From: Mactra quadrangularis
Taxonomy: Eukaryota; Mollusca; Bivalvia; Venerida; Mactridae
Assembly (NCBI GenBank): GCA_025267735.1
Contig: CM046308.1
Span: 36,011,267-36,075,266 of the forward strand
DNA: 64,000 bases
Direction: 5' to 3'
Under the pieces are notes generated by a model. That model saw only the letters and a program-made list of their open reading frames with translations. It was not told where the DNA came from and searched no databases. Numbering within the stretch: position 1 is the stretch's first letter; the number at the start of each line of letters is the position of its first letter. Positions 24,953 through 37,000 of the stretch are shown here, piece after piece. Made by a program: the position numbers and the translations under genes.

Positions 24953-25276
24953 CTAATCAAATGGTTTATTTGCATCTTGGAGAACATGATATTCTTGTGA
25001 GGTTGAAAGTGTAGTCCTAAGTTCCATTTCTCTGTGATGTGACGCTTTTATGTACAGAAAAACGCATAGAGTGATCATAGTGTATAATAAGTGTTTCGAT
25101 AATTGGCCTTGAAAATTGATTTCCTTTAGAAGGTTCTTTTTTCTCCTTTTAATCTCCATTAATTTCCGGCTTCCTTCTTTTATGGGTCTACAAGTTAACA
25201 AGTCAAAAAAAGTGGTTACGCCTCCGCATATAAGTTTGGATTCGTTGAGCTTGCTTTGAGGCCTTGCCTTAGTCAT
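24953..25276 (-). CDS. Unrecognised 107-codon ORF, possible small membrane protein
   Basis: A single uninterrupted ORF from ATG 25276. Residues 1-60 are Lys/Arg-rich (for example RKLMEIKRRKKNLLKE). Residues about 64-77 (LLYTMITLCVFLYI) could form a short membrane segment, and the tail is hydrophilic. I do not recognise a family. It lies upstream of the proposed ABHD18 first exon on the same strand. Its length is only modestly above chance for this base composition. Confidence 0.2.
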   Translation of the reverse strand: MTKARPQSKLNESKLICGGVTTFFDLLTCRPIKEGSRKLMEIKRRKKNLLKEINFQGQLSKHLLYTMITLCVFLYIKASHHREMELRTTLSTSQEYHVLQDANKPFD

Positions 25277-25678
25277 ATTAAAAAAAACTTTCCAGTCTTT
25301 TCAATAAATCGTCTTCATTAAATTTTGTTGTTGTCGTCTACGCTGCAGTAAAAATCATACTTATTACTTCTATTTCTTGTAAAGAAGTATAAGTATAAGA
25401 GTTGCGTATTTTTGTTTATTTTATTTTGGCATATAGTAAGAATAATAATTAATTATAGTATTAAGGTATAAGTATGTTTTCCGCGCCATAGCCTAGGTAG
25501 CACCTATGTAAGTTCATATTATTGTAATACTATAAAATAAGCTTGGTGATTTGGTAACTTGAAGATTTGACTGTAATTTGTAAATTAAATTTTTGTTGAA
25601 GGCCATTTGAAATTAAGGCATATGTTGTAGTTTTACTTTGTATGTCTAAATGTTACCTTCAGAAAATAAATTTATTAT

Positions 25679-26302
25679 TATACTGAATACCACAATTACC
25701 GGTGAACCTGAAACACCGGTGATAACAAAGATATCCCGATTATAGACGCATGTGCAGATAATAGATTTCTTTGTCTTTCTCATTCTGTTTATTTTGGTTT
25801 CCGCCATTTTTTCCGAAGTGAAAGTTGTTTAAAAATGTCATTTTTAAGCGGGAATGAATTAAAATACTTTTTGACTCACCATTTTTGTTATAAATCCGAC
25901 AGAAAATAGAGAAATAATACATGCTGTTTTTCAGTTATTGTTTTAAAAAAACATAAACAATAGTTAGAAATTTTCCTTTATGGATTGATTAAAATGGGTT
26001 GGAAGTTTAACTGCGCACATTTACTTCACTGTTTACGTATGACGTCACTGACCTTGGGAGATTATTAACCACATCACCGGTAATACGTATTTGGGAACAA
26101 AGATGGCAGATTACACTACTCAAACAAAAATGGTGTTAGTTTAACTCTTTCTGTCAGGATTTTCGTAAACTGATTGATTATAATATGTTTATAAGACATG
26201 GACTGATAAATCAGTAAATATAACATGCTTGTAGTTCTTTGTTTAGTTACTGAAAAAAACGGTCTAAAAATAGCATCACCGGTAATTGGTATACCCAGTA
26301 TA
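25679..26302. mobile_element. TIR element with ATTACCGGTGA ends
   Basis: The left end reads TTATACTGAATACCACAATT-ACCGGTGA. The reverse complement of the right end reads TTATACTGGGTATACCAATT-ACCGGTGA. These are about 26-bp imperfect TIRs around a 0.6-kb interior with extra CACCGGT sites and no coding potential. Confidence 0.6.
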
Positions 26303-27104
26303 TAACACTTTTTGACTTAAGTTGCACCAGAATGTATAAGAGTACCATGAACATTTCGATGAACAAAGTCTCTCAAGATTAGATTTTATTAATTTTTATA
26401 CTTTTAGATTAAATACTACTAAAATGCATTCATTTAAATAAGTCAGACGGTGGATTGTCTTCAATAATTCTCATGAATTTACAATTTTCGACTAGACGAA
26501 AGCGCATATTCGAAAGTTATGACACTTTGACATTAACCCGATTGCATGAATATTACTAAGCAACGAAATCGTTTATAAATGAAGTTCTTCCATGGGATCA
26601 TAATGATGAGTTAAAAGAACATGTTGTCAGTTTAATTAAAGCAACAAACTGATTGATATTAGGTTTAAAATGATGTTGAAAATTTACCGACCTTGCGAGT
26701 AATCCGGGAGTGTCTAATTCGCAAGACTTGAGAGAATACCGCGCCCCAATACTTGAGGGAGATACGCCTCCTATATAAGAGGCGGAGTTTACAAAAAAAA
26801 ACTGACATTTTAACACTAAATTCTAAGTGAAATTATGCCTATAATTCTTGATTTATGTTATAATTTATTAAAAGAACGTGATTGATATTTGGAATCGTTC
26901 TAGTGTAAGAGTCGGAAGTTACAGTGCTTTGATTGTATTGACGAGTTTGCACCAACTGCCACATACCACCAAAAACCTTCACATACTACCATTTTACATG
27001 ATATAGATCGTTTATTCTTAACTGTCAAAACATGAATAAATATTTTGCTAGCAAAAGTGGCTACAAGTTGCTATTTTGGCTAGGAAATTTGTATAGGGAA
27101 TAGT

Positions 27105-27399
27105 TTTATTTATTTATTTTATTTATTGGAATTAACGTCGTATCAACACAATTTAGGTCATTTTACGACGTCCAGCGCACCTAACCTAGCTTTCCTGGAC
27201 CATTGTCTATAACCAGTACTCACCTACCCTTCCACAAGGCCGGAAACTTCTCCATATTATCTAATCAATGGAGGAAAATCGACATTATTGTCAAATTTTC
27301 ATGGAAGGGTATAACCTCCCCGGGTGGGATTCGAACCCGCACCCCCTCGGGCACGAGTATCCAAATCCCGGCGCGCTCCCAACTGCGCTATCGACATAA
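27105..27399 (-). mobile_element. tRNA-derived SINE, family A, full copy with target duplication
   Basis: The reverse strand has A box TAGCGCAGTTGGGAGCGCGC and B box GGGTTCGAATCCC, then the conserved body (ATACCCTTCCATGAAAATTTG, TGTGGAAGGGTAGGTGAGTA) and an AATAAATAAA-type tail. The 8-bp duplication GGAATAGT flanks it at 27097-27104 and 27400-27407. Confidence 0.85.
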
Positions 27400-27639
27400 G
27401 GAATAGTAAAACATTAAGATGATTTCTTTTTCTTACAGAGTATTTCAAATTGTTGCTTTCTTGTGATCTGAAATAGATGTGTGGGGGTTTTATCCAAAAT
27501 TATGATTGTACCACAGGGCCTAATAAATCTAGAGTTCTTATATATCCTTGATATTTTTAGGATACCTGGTAACCAATATCAATATTGTTTTCTTTTCCAT
27601 GCCCGAATCAGAGTAAAGATTAAGTAGGCTAAGTTTCAT

Positions 27640-27815
27640 ACTCATTATTTCAAATCCCACTCGGAAAGGTTATACCCTTCCATTTAAATTTGACAATATT
27701 GTCAATTTTCATTAAGTAATAAGATATATGGAGAAGGTTCTCGCCCGGGAAACGAAACAACGACCCCACGATCAGTAGACTTGTGTGCTACCAACTGAGC
27801 TAGTCAGGCGGCTTT
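27640..27815 (-). repeat. tRNA-derived SINE, family B
   Basis: On the reverse strand TGACTAGCTCAGTTGGTAGC followed by ACAAGTCTACTGATCGTGGG is a tRNA-like head. The body includes ATATGGAGAAGGTTCTC and the family-A-like CAATATTGTCAAATTT region, suggesting a shared body with a different head. Confidence 0.55.
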
Positions 27816-28140
27816 CTGTACTATAATACAAAATGTATATAGGTGAAAATATTGCATTTTATATGAAGATTGCTTGATTCAGGCGAGTTCATCGATTAAA
27901 TTTTGGTAGATATTCTCAAAGTATCAATTTGATTCGACCTAAACTATGAGACATAATGCAATCGGTCTTATACAGATGCCAATACTCGGCGATATTTGCG
28001 CTACACACGCGTCCGTTTACGGAATTACCCGAATAGTTTTCCGGTGAAGAAACTTCGCCTATAGACGGACGAATACACACTGACTTGACCACACCCTATT
28101 ATTATCATTATTATATTGTTCATGAAAAAGTTTAGGCATT

Positions 28141-28203
28141 ATGGAAAATCTAGCAGACGATTCTTTGTTGGCTCTTGTTTTGGATCAGCAGCATGTTCAG
28201 TAA
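28141..28203 (+). other. Short start-like ORF beside a CpG-richer block
   Basis: ATG at 28141 opens MENLADDSLLALVLDQQHVQ and then TAA. The 28000-28085 stretch before it is CpG-richer than its surroundings. No good donor follows, so a gene cannot be asserted. Confidence 0.15.
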
Positions 28204-29060
28204 TGACTGTTAGCTAATGTTACGGATGCGGGACCCGTAGACATCTCAACCTATGGATAACACAACCCAAAGTTGGGAAAAACTCAAACCGTTATTGAGA
28301 TTCTGAATTTTTTTGGGTTGAGTTGTCTTTGGGTTGAGTTGTCCTGTATCTATCGTTACGGAACGTTTCGGAACATTCGAGGTAATTGAACACGCTGCTG
28401 ATATTTGCCGTCGCTTTCTTAATTATTTCCAGCAAAATTCTGGCGACTAGTTCAACTGAGCAGTTTTTTTGTATAAACTGACCATTATTAACTAGCACGC
28501 GCAATAAAAATAAAATCTACAATGTACTTTTGAGTCAAATTGTAATGATTTGTTTAACGTGTCTTAATTAGGAATTTGAAACCAGATCGACAGGTAAAAG
28601 GTATTTGAACTAACAACTAACAATTTGATCAGGGCCATGTCATCTGAATTGGTTAAGAAAAAATACTATTTAAAGTCAAAAGTAGGTACATATCATAAAA
28701 TGTACGACACCTTTCACAGGTCTTTCTATCCAACAAAGTGTAAATTGCGCAATAGTGTTGCATAATTATCTTCTGATTATCTTGTCATTAAAGTGCATTT
28801 TGATATTACGACTTTCTACGGTAAATAACTTCACTATTATACACAAAATTGGTCTTAACATTTGTTTGTAAACCAATGCCTGTAGCACAGTTTGCAGCGC
28901 GCCGGGAATTTCGATTCTAGTTTTCCGATGGGGGACGAATTCGATTGATTTCTACCTGCAGGCGGTTCAGATTATAACCTTAAATGAAAATTTGAAATTG
29001 TGACAAGTTTTTCACTGGCACCAGAGTGCTTAAAACCGAATTTACGTCAACTTATGCTTT

Positions 29061-29126
29061 TATTCGGAACACCTCGACCTTTCATGAATGAGTAATTCGT
29101 AGCGAATGGCCGAGGAGTTCCGAATG
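29061..29126. mobile_element. 66-bp TIR-only remnant of a MULE-like MITE, with target duplication
   Basis: The left arm ATTCGGAACACCTCGACCTT and right arm GGCCGAGGAGTTCCGAATG are inverted and match the two ends of the 350-bp element at 56710-57059, with almost all of the interior missing. Flanks TTATGCTTT (29052-29060) and ATATGCTTT (29127-29135) form a 9-bp duplication with one mismatch. Confidence 0.7.
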
Positions 29127-29784
29127 ATATGCTTTATCAACGGACACAATTTAAAGACGGACCCGTATAAATTATCGTGTACGACATGTAACTATACTTT
29201 CATTATCATAGTATTGTTATATAAGGCAGTGTTTATGTATTCGAGACACTATAAATGGGGTCGTATGCTTTATTTTATGATCAAAAGTAATGGAATCAGT
29301 GTCAGTGACTTTTCTCCATAGGTTAGGTGCACTGGTCGACGATTTGTGTTGACCATGCGTAAAACCCAGAGTAAAAATGTGAAAATAGCAAATGTCTAGT
29401 GCAATTACTGGATGAGAAAACGGATGAGTTGCATAACTTTTCCAAGCAGTATACAAAACACAATTAATTCCAAAACGAGGCAATAAGCGCTCTGCACGTG
29501 AAAAACGTTCTATGCGTACTGAAGATTTTCAGTCGAAACCGGTTTTATTACGCAGTTGTTCGATATTTTTTTTATAATTGCAAAAAAAGGATTTTAATAA
29601 TTATATAAAAGTGACATTTGAGGCAAATGCATTTATTAATCGATAATTGAAAAAAGTGAAAATTTATGGCACGCAGCGGAAAATGTCGAAACATTCCGAT
29701 CGAGCTACTTATAGTCTAGGCGTCACTTCTCGGCTATTTCCGTGCATTCCCGATACAATTTGAGATACATGTGAATATAAGCCT

Positions 29785-29857
29785 CGTTCTGATTGGCTGA
29801 ATCTTAGCCAATAGAATTCTCAAGCTGGCCTAGCCGGTTCATCATCGCCATTACCTC
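29785..29857 (+). promoter_or_regulatory. Candidate promoter with paired CCAAT boxes
   Basis: GATTGGCTGA and TTAGCCAATAG lie about 17 bp apart in opposite orientation, forming two NF-Y-type CCAAT sites. They end some 45 bp before the ATG of the candidate first exon. Confidence 0.4.
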
Positions 29858-29909
29858 ATGGCTAGCCCAATTTGTTTTCCTTGTATTTGGACGAATTCAT
29901 GGATTCTTG
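29858..29909 (+). CDS. Candidate plus-strand first coding exon
   Basis: ATG at 29858 opens MASPICFPCIWTNSWIL and one further base, followed by a strong donor CTTG|GTGAGTT at 29909/29910. With the CCAAT pair just upstream this looks like the 5' end of a transcript. No confident second exon was found before the repeats start at 30.28 kb. The protein is not recognised. Confidence 0.3.
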
Positions 29910-30649
29910 GTGAGTTTTTGTACCCTAATTGATCAAATATTGCAATAATTTGTAATTTGACATACTTGTATTCTTTATTCAAGCTGTGAGTCATTTGATA
30001 TTCGATGAATTCTATGTTCAGAAATGAGGATGCCCAGAGCCATGCCAAGCCATGTGCCTGTCTAGGCCTGGACTGCTGGTCTGTTGCTTGACATCATACT
30101 TTTTCAGTTGATGAAAACATATCCCATGCAATGTACGTATACGAATTGTAAATGTTATGCTCGTAGACCCAATTAGCGCATAGGCGGATCTATCAGGGGG
30201 AGGGGGGGTCCGGACCCCCTGGAATTTCCAAAATGTACCAGTCCATTAGAGTATATCTTGACAGTAAGTCATTTTAAGTAGAGTGGGTGGACCAGTGCTC
30301 GGCGTATCGCGTATTTTTCGCAGTATTATAAAAAATATCGACGTCTGACCTAAATAAAACCTGCTGAATTCAATTTGTTGTCATCTGACCTAAATTTCTG
30401 TGATAATGTCAACTTCCGGTTTGATCACGTGACGTCACCGGTTGCAGATGGAGGACAACTCTTGTTAAAACTCTTCATAGTTGTTTAAACTTACTTTTCT
30501 TCAAGTAAACTTAAGATAATCGAATAAAAATGGTTTAATTATTCAACAAAAACATTCTTCTATTATATGTAATAGTTTCTTGTGATATTTTGGCTGAAAA
30601 GTTCGTGAAAGACGCATTTAACTCACCCCTGTCAACAACAGCCGATATT

Positions 30650-32430
30650 AACCAGGCCCTGATTTACCGGGGGGCACAGGGGGCACGTGCCCCCCCACCT
30701 GGTCCCACAGATATTGTCACTCATACAAAGGAAAGGGAACAAAATCGGCACCATCAAAGCAATATCAACTAGACTTTTACATTAATTGTACTATAAAATC
30801 ATTCATCCGATCAATCGAAATAGATAAGAATCTAAATTGATACATTTAAGCATCTCAGGGTACCCAGATCGGGCCTTATCAAGCGTTCAAATCATTGATC
30901 GTGCTAGTGTATGGTCCTTCTTTACAGACACATACTAGATTTCAATAGCTATGCACATACATCAACAGTATATTTCAGACCGCCGCCAACGAAATTACCA
31001 TGTTAACAATCTTACGAGGCCTATATTTGGTTATTATGCACTCTGTTACTAGTTTACTAGTGTATATCATTGGCGTTTTCAGTTAGATGGCGAAAAGACG
31101 AGGACAGCAACACTAGTCGAGTGCATTTTTACGTCATTATTATGACACTTGAACTTGCACGATTGTCTGATGTTTTTTTATGCTATTAAAATTCCGAATA
31201 ACTTATAATGAGTGACCACGAGCCTAAACATAAATTAATTATTTATGGAGGACATCGGCAATTTTCATAGCAAGTTAGATTAAGAAAGCCGAGTACAGCC
31301 GAATGATTTTTTTTCATTAAAATGATGTACGTATTTTTTTAATATCGGAAAAAGCGAGTGTTTGATTTTTTTTAAAGAAAATGAAGATAAACGAATTAAA
31401 CTTTTAAGTAACTTTTCAAGAGTGACTTACCCTACAACAAATTTCTTACGAAAAACAAGACTAAAATTAATCAGTGGTTCAACATTTTTTTCATCCAATG
31501 ATTAATTCATCGGCTTTTGTTTCGTTAATTTTTAAATCGTTGCTTTAATTTTATATCAATATGAGTTTTAAATATTTGTGTTTCTTATTTTTTCCAAAGG
31601 AATACAAAAATATGTTTTTTCTGCGGATTTCCACATTTATAATCGTCCGAGGAATTATTCTTGTAAATCTGCTGAAAACGTTTGAAAAACTCACAACACC
31701 TACTTTCAACACAATAAACCAAGCCTCTTTATATAAAAAACGTATCTTAAACCGGCCATTTTTGGATGTTTAATCGGCGAATTTTTCTCATTGCATTCGG
31801 TGATTTTATTTACAAGTTACCCGGTGTATTTTTTTATGAAATTCTCGGCATGCATTTTATACCATGAAATTGCTGGTTTTTTGTCCATTCTCGTTCTTTC
31901 AAAACTTCGGGATACGAGAATGGACTTTATTAAGCCAACAAATTAAATCTAAACAAACAAAAAACGGACACATTGAGGAATGATGTCTCAATCATAGCGC
32001 TCATTTGTTATAAGTACATAGTAGTGCCCAAAAGTGCTCAAAATTGCTTTTTGTCATCAATTTTTTCGTCAGGAGGGAAACCCCTCCCGAACCACCCAAT
32101 TCAACAACTTCGTCGTTCCGACTAGAATGTTTAAGTACAGTGGTATTAAATGGATTAACGTGTTTTTAATTTAACACTGGGTATTAAGCCAAAAACTCGG
32201 ATTTACATCATAGTTTTTTACGGGCCGTATTTGACTTTTGTTAAAATGTAATGATAATTTACCAAATTTTAGCTTCATTTTATCCTTTTACAGAGTGTTT
32301 AAAAGTGCTCATATTTGCACCTTTGACATGCAAAAATTCAAAAATTTTCCACATCTTTGGGAGGGGATACCCCTCCCCTACCCTCCCCAACCATGCTCCC
32401 CACCAATGACCCCTCTGGATCAGGCCCTGT
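30650..32430. repeat. Segment bounded by CAGGCCCTGAT-type inverted ends
   Basis: CCAGGCCCTGATTTACCGGG near 30652 and GGATCAGGCCCTG near 32418 are inverted. The interior between is AT-rich with no ORF of note. The right part carries GGGAGGGGATACCCCTCCCC, repeated in the next entry. Confidence 0.35.
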
Positions 32431-32715
32431 GATCTAACTCACGTGCAAAACATTCCCTTTTATGGGTATTTATTAAAAGATAAACGTAATCAATGAGATG
32501 AATCGGGATTGCTATGCATTGCTTCACTTTTCTTCAGAAGAAAATGCTACATTGTAATTCGCATTGTTTTAACCTCATTCTTTTTTTATTAAAGAGCATT
32601 TTGAAGTGCTCAGATTTGCACCTTTGACATGTTAAAATTCAAAATTTTCCATACCGTCGGGAGGGGATACCCACCCCTGTGCCCCCCCCACTTACGACCT
32701 TTCTGGATCCGGCCC
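32020..32715. repeat. Degenerate repeats ending in GATC(A/C)(G)GGCCCTG
   Basis: Blocks at 32290-32420 and 32590-32715 share AGTGCTCA(T/G)ATTTGCACC, TTTGACATG, GGGAGGGGATACCC and the terminal GGCCCTG. A shorter related block is at 32022-32095. Confidence 0.55.
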
Positions 32716-32938
32716 TGTTAACATTGGCTATGTTCGCGTAACCGTAATTTATACAAGAGTAGTCCTTCTTGGATTAGAACAATGATTTCAATTTTTGATT
32801 CTATCTTTTAGTCGTTAATATCATCTTAACTTACATAATACTATTCAATTTATAATTATATCATATTATATCAGCATTTGACTTTAAAATGGTCAATTTA
32901 GTTAATGACCACAGATACCACTCATCATTACCCTCTAT

Positions 32939-33739
32939 TAGGGCTGGGTACCGCCAGGGGTTTTTTACCACGGTATACCGTGGTTTTTTACTAAAGACCA
33001 CGGTATACCACACTATAATTAAAATACACTTTTCAGAAGATCATTAATTAACTTTTAAAAACACAAAAACCCTAATTTAAGGGTAATAACTATAACAACT
33101 TAATCACCATTGATTTTGTTTGTTTTTTTTGCTCAAATTCATTGAAAATTTGACGATGTTTCTTAATCCAAGTTGAAAAAAACGAACCTGGGTTAAAACG
33201 AATCAGTCCGTCTATTAATTGTAGCATGACTACATACGTGTTGTTAATACGAGGCATTTAAAAGGGATTTATGCTAAAACTTACTAAGATTAATCGGGGA
33301 ATAAATACGGCATTTTTTGTGGAAAAAATGAAAATGAATAAAACAATCGTTGAAGGAAACCCATGCATACAAAAATTGCGTTCCACTGCTTTTAGAACCG
33401 ATCTCGAAATCAAGAATTAAATCAAAATATTTTATTTATGTAAACTAAAATTTACAATCAACTTATAACAGAAAATGACGACTGTCGTAAATTAGTCAAC
33501 GTTTCTTTCTTGCAGAATACTTGTACACGGACAAGTCAAAGTTAAAAAAAAACTTAATGTACGGCTCGGACAACCGTTGATTTTGCCAACCCTGACATGT
33601 ATAACATGTAAAACCATAATCACGGGTACTACTCGTTCACGTGTACTGTAATACCGGTATTTCCGAAAATACCGTGGTACAGTACCGCGAGATAAAAAAA
33701 CCACGGTTACCGCTTTACCGGTAATACCGCGCACCTCTA
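32939..33739. mobile_element. hAT-like non-autonomous element, 801 bp
   Basis: The ends are TAGGGCTGGGTACCG and, inverted, TAGAGGTGCGCGGTATT. The 8-bp duplication CCCTCTAT flanks it at 32931-32938 and 33740-33747. Subterminal regions are full of ACCGTGGT / CGGTATACC palindromes. No transposase ORF. Confidence 0.75.
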
Positions 33740-34072
33740 CCCTCTATCAATGATGTGAAAATATTCACAGTTCGGGGAAATATTACAACAAAACACAATA
33801 ATAATATCATATTTTTTATTATATGTAATAAATTATTCCATATATAGATATGTTCAAAATTATTATTGCTTCCCTTCTGGTGAACAAACATGTGTTGATA
33901 TCAGTCTTGTCTGCACTTCAGTTTGTTTATGCATTTCCTACAGATATACTGAAGAGAAGAATATATGTAATTACATATTTTTTTGCATTTTCGTAGTCAT
34001 AGACTACAAAGAAGTAGAGAATCATATATATCATAAATGTGATCAAGAATTGCTCTTGATATCAATCATTTT

Positions 34073-37000
34073 TTATACGCCCGTTTTAAAAAAACGGTCG
34101 TATTATGTTATGCTGTTGTCCGTCTGTCCGTCTGTGGACAATTGCTTGTCCGGATGATAACTCAAGAAAGGATGTACCTAGGTTCCTCAAATTTTATGTG
34201 TGGATAGCCCTTGGGTGGAGGAGGTTCCCTATTGATTTTGAGACCCCAGGCTTAAAGGTCAAGGTCACTGGGACTTAAAATAGGTAAAACTTGTCCGGAC
34301 AATAACTGACCCACCGATGTACCTAGGTTCACCAAATTTTATGTGAGAGTTGCCCATGTGTCAAGGATGTTCCCAATCGGTTTTGGGGCCCCTGGGTCAA
34401 AGGTCAAGGTCACAAGGACATCATATTGAAAAACCTTGTCCGGACCATGACTCAACAACGACTGTACCTAGGTTCTCCAAATTTTATGTAAGAGTAGCCA
34501 ATGTGTCAAAGATGTGCCCAATAGGTTTATGGGGCCCCAGGTTCAAAGGTCAAGGTCACAGTGGCATAATATGGAAAAACTTTGTCCGGACAATAACTGA
34601 ACCACCAATGTACCTTGGTTCACCAAATTTTATGTGAGAGTAGCCCATGTATCAAGGATATGCCCTATTGATTTTGGGGCCACTGGGTCAAAGGTCAAGG
34701 TCACAGTGGCATCATATTGAAAAACATTGTCCTGGTAATAACAATCACTTTACCTAGGTTCACCAAATTTCATGTGAGAGTAGCCCATGTGTCAAGGATG
34801 TATCTTATCAGTTTTGGGGAAACAGGGTTAAGTTTAAACCTTCAACCAGAAGATATCAAATTACCAAGCTGTGACTTCAAATGTTCAATCAATATGTTTA
34901 AAAAGTCAAAATGGCAAACAATGAAACACTTGTCCAGACAATAACTGAACCACCAATGTACCTAGGTTCACCAAATTTTATGTGATGGTAGCCCTTGTGT
35001 TAAGGATATGCCCTATTGGTTTTGGGGCTCCTGCGTCAAAGGTCACAGGGGCATCATATTGAAAAACCTTGTTTGGACAATAACTCATCAAGGACTGTAC
35101 CTAGGTTCACAAAATTTTGTGTGAAGGTAGCCCTTGTGTCAATGATGTTCCCAATAGGTTTTGGGGCCCCAGGCCCAAAGGTCAAGGTCACAGAGGCATC
35201 ATATGGAAAAACCTAGTCCAGACAATAGACATAATTTCATGTGAGAGTAGCCCATGTGTCAAGGATGTGCCTTATTAGTTTTGGGGAAACAGGGTCAAGT
35301 TTAAACCTTCAACCAGAAGATATCAAATTACCAAGCATTGACTTCAAATGTTCCAATCACTAAGTTAATAAAGTCAAAATGGCAAACAATGAAACACTTG
35401 TCCAGACAATAACTGAACCACCAATGTACCTAGGTTCACCAAATTCTATGTGAGGGTAGCCCTTGTGTTAAGGATATGCCCTATTGGTTTTGGGGCTCCT
35501 GGGTCAAAGGTCAAGGTCACAGGGGCATCATATTGAAAAACCTTGTTTGGACAATAACTCATCAAGGACTGTACCTAGGTTCACAAAATTTTTTGTGAAG
35601 GTAGCCCTTGTGTCAATGATGTTCCCAATAGGTTTTGGGGCCCCAGGCCCAAAGGTCAAGGTCACAGAGGCATAACATGGAAAAACCTAGTCCAGACAAT
35701 AACTGAACCACCAATGTACCTAGGTTCACTAAATTTTACCTGAGAGTAACCCATGAGTCAAGGTTATGCCCTATTGGTTTTGGGGCCCCTGGGTCAAAGG
35801 TCAAGGTCACAGGGGCATCATATTGAAAAACATTGTCCGGGTAATTACTCAACAATGAATGTACCTAGGTTCACCAAATTTCATGTGAGAGTTGCCCATG
35901 TGTCAAGGATGTATCTTATCAGTTTTGGGGAAACAGGGTCAAGTTTAAACCTTCAACCAGAAGATATCAAATTACCAAGCAGTGACTTCAAATGTTCAAT
36001 CAATATGTTAATAAAGTCAAAATGGCAAACAATGAAACACTTGTCCAGATAATAACTGAACCACCAATGTACCTAGGTTCACCAAATTCTATGTGAGGGT
36101 AGCCCTTGTGTCAAGGATATGCCCTATCGGATTTGGGGCTCCTGGGTCAAAGGTCAAGGTCACAGGGGCATCATATTGAAAAACCTTGTTCGGACAATAA
36201 CTCATTAACGAGTGTACCTAGGTTCACAAAATTTTATGTGAATGTAGCCCTTGTGTCAAGGATGTTCCCAACAGGTTTTGGGGCCCCAGGCCCATAGGTC
36301 AAGGTCACAGAGGCATCATATGGAAAAACCTAGTCCAGACAATAACTGAACAACCAATGTACCTAGGTTCACTAAATTTTATGTGAGAGTAGCCCATGTG
36401 TCATGGTTATGTCTTATTGGTTTTGGGGTCCCAGGGTCAAATGTCAAGGTTACAGGGACATCAAATTGAAAAACATTGTCCGTGTAGTAAATCAACAATG
36501 ACTGAACCTAAGTTCACCAAATTTCATGTGAGAGTAGCCCATGTGTCAAGGATGTTCCCTATTGGTTTTGGGGCCCCTGGGTCAAGTTGAAACCGTCATC
36601 CAGAAGATATCAAATTACCAAGCAGTGACTTCAAATGTTCAATCAATATGTTAATAAAGTCAAAATGGCAAACAATGGAAATAATGCTATATTTAATAAG
36701 CAACATGAATTTAGTTCATCAAATTTTATGTGAGGGTAGCCCATGTGTCAAGGATGTTCCTAATTGGTTTTGGGTCAAAACTGGGTCAAAGGTCAAGGTC
36801 ACAGGGGCATCATATGGAAAATCCTTGTCCGGACAATAACTAACAATGATTGTACCTAGGTTAACCAAATTTTATGTGGATCAGCCCATTTGTCAAGATG
36901 TAATGTGTTGATAGCTCTTTGGTATTGGATGTTCTCTTTTGATTTGGAGACCCCAGGGTCAAAAGTCAAGGTCACAGAGACTTAATTTATATTGAAACAT

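Noticed and set aside
26101..26145. ATG-initiated MADYTTQTKMVLV reading frame as a first exon
   Set aside because: It ends in TAA after 13 codons with no donor, and lies inside the 25.68-26.30 kb TIR element.
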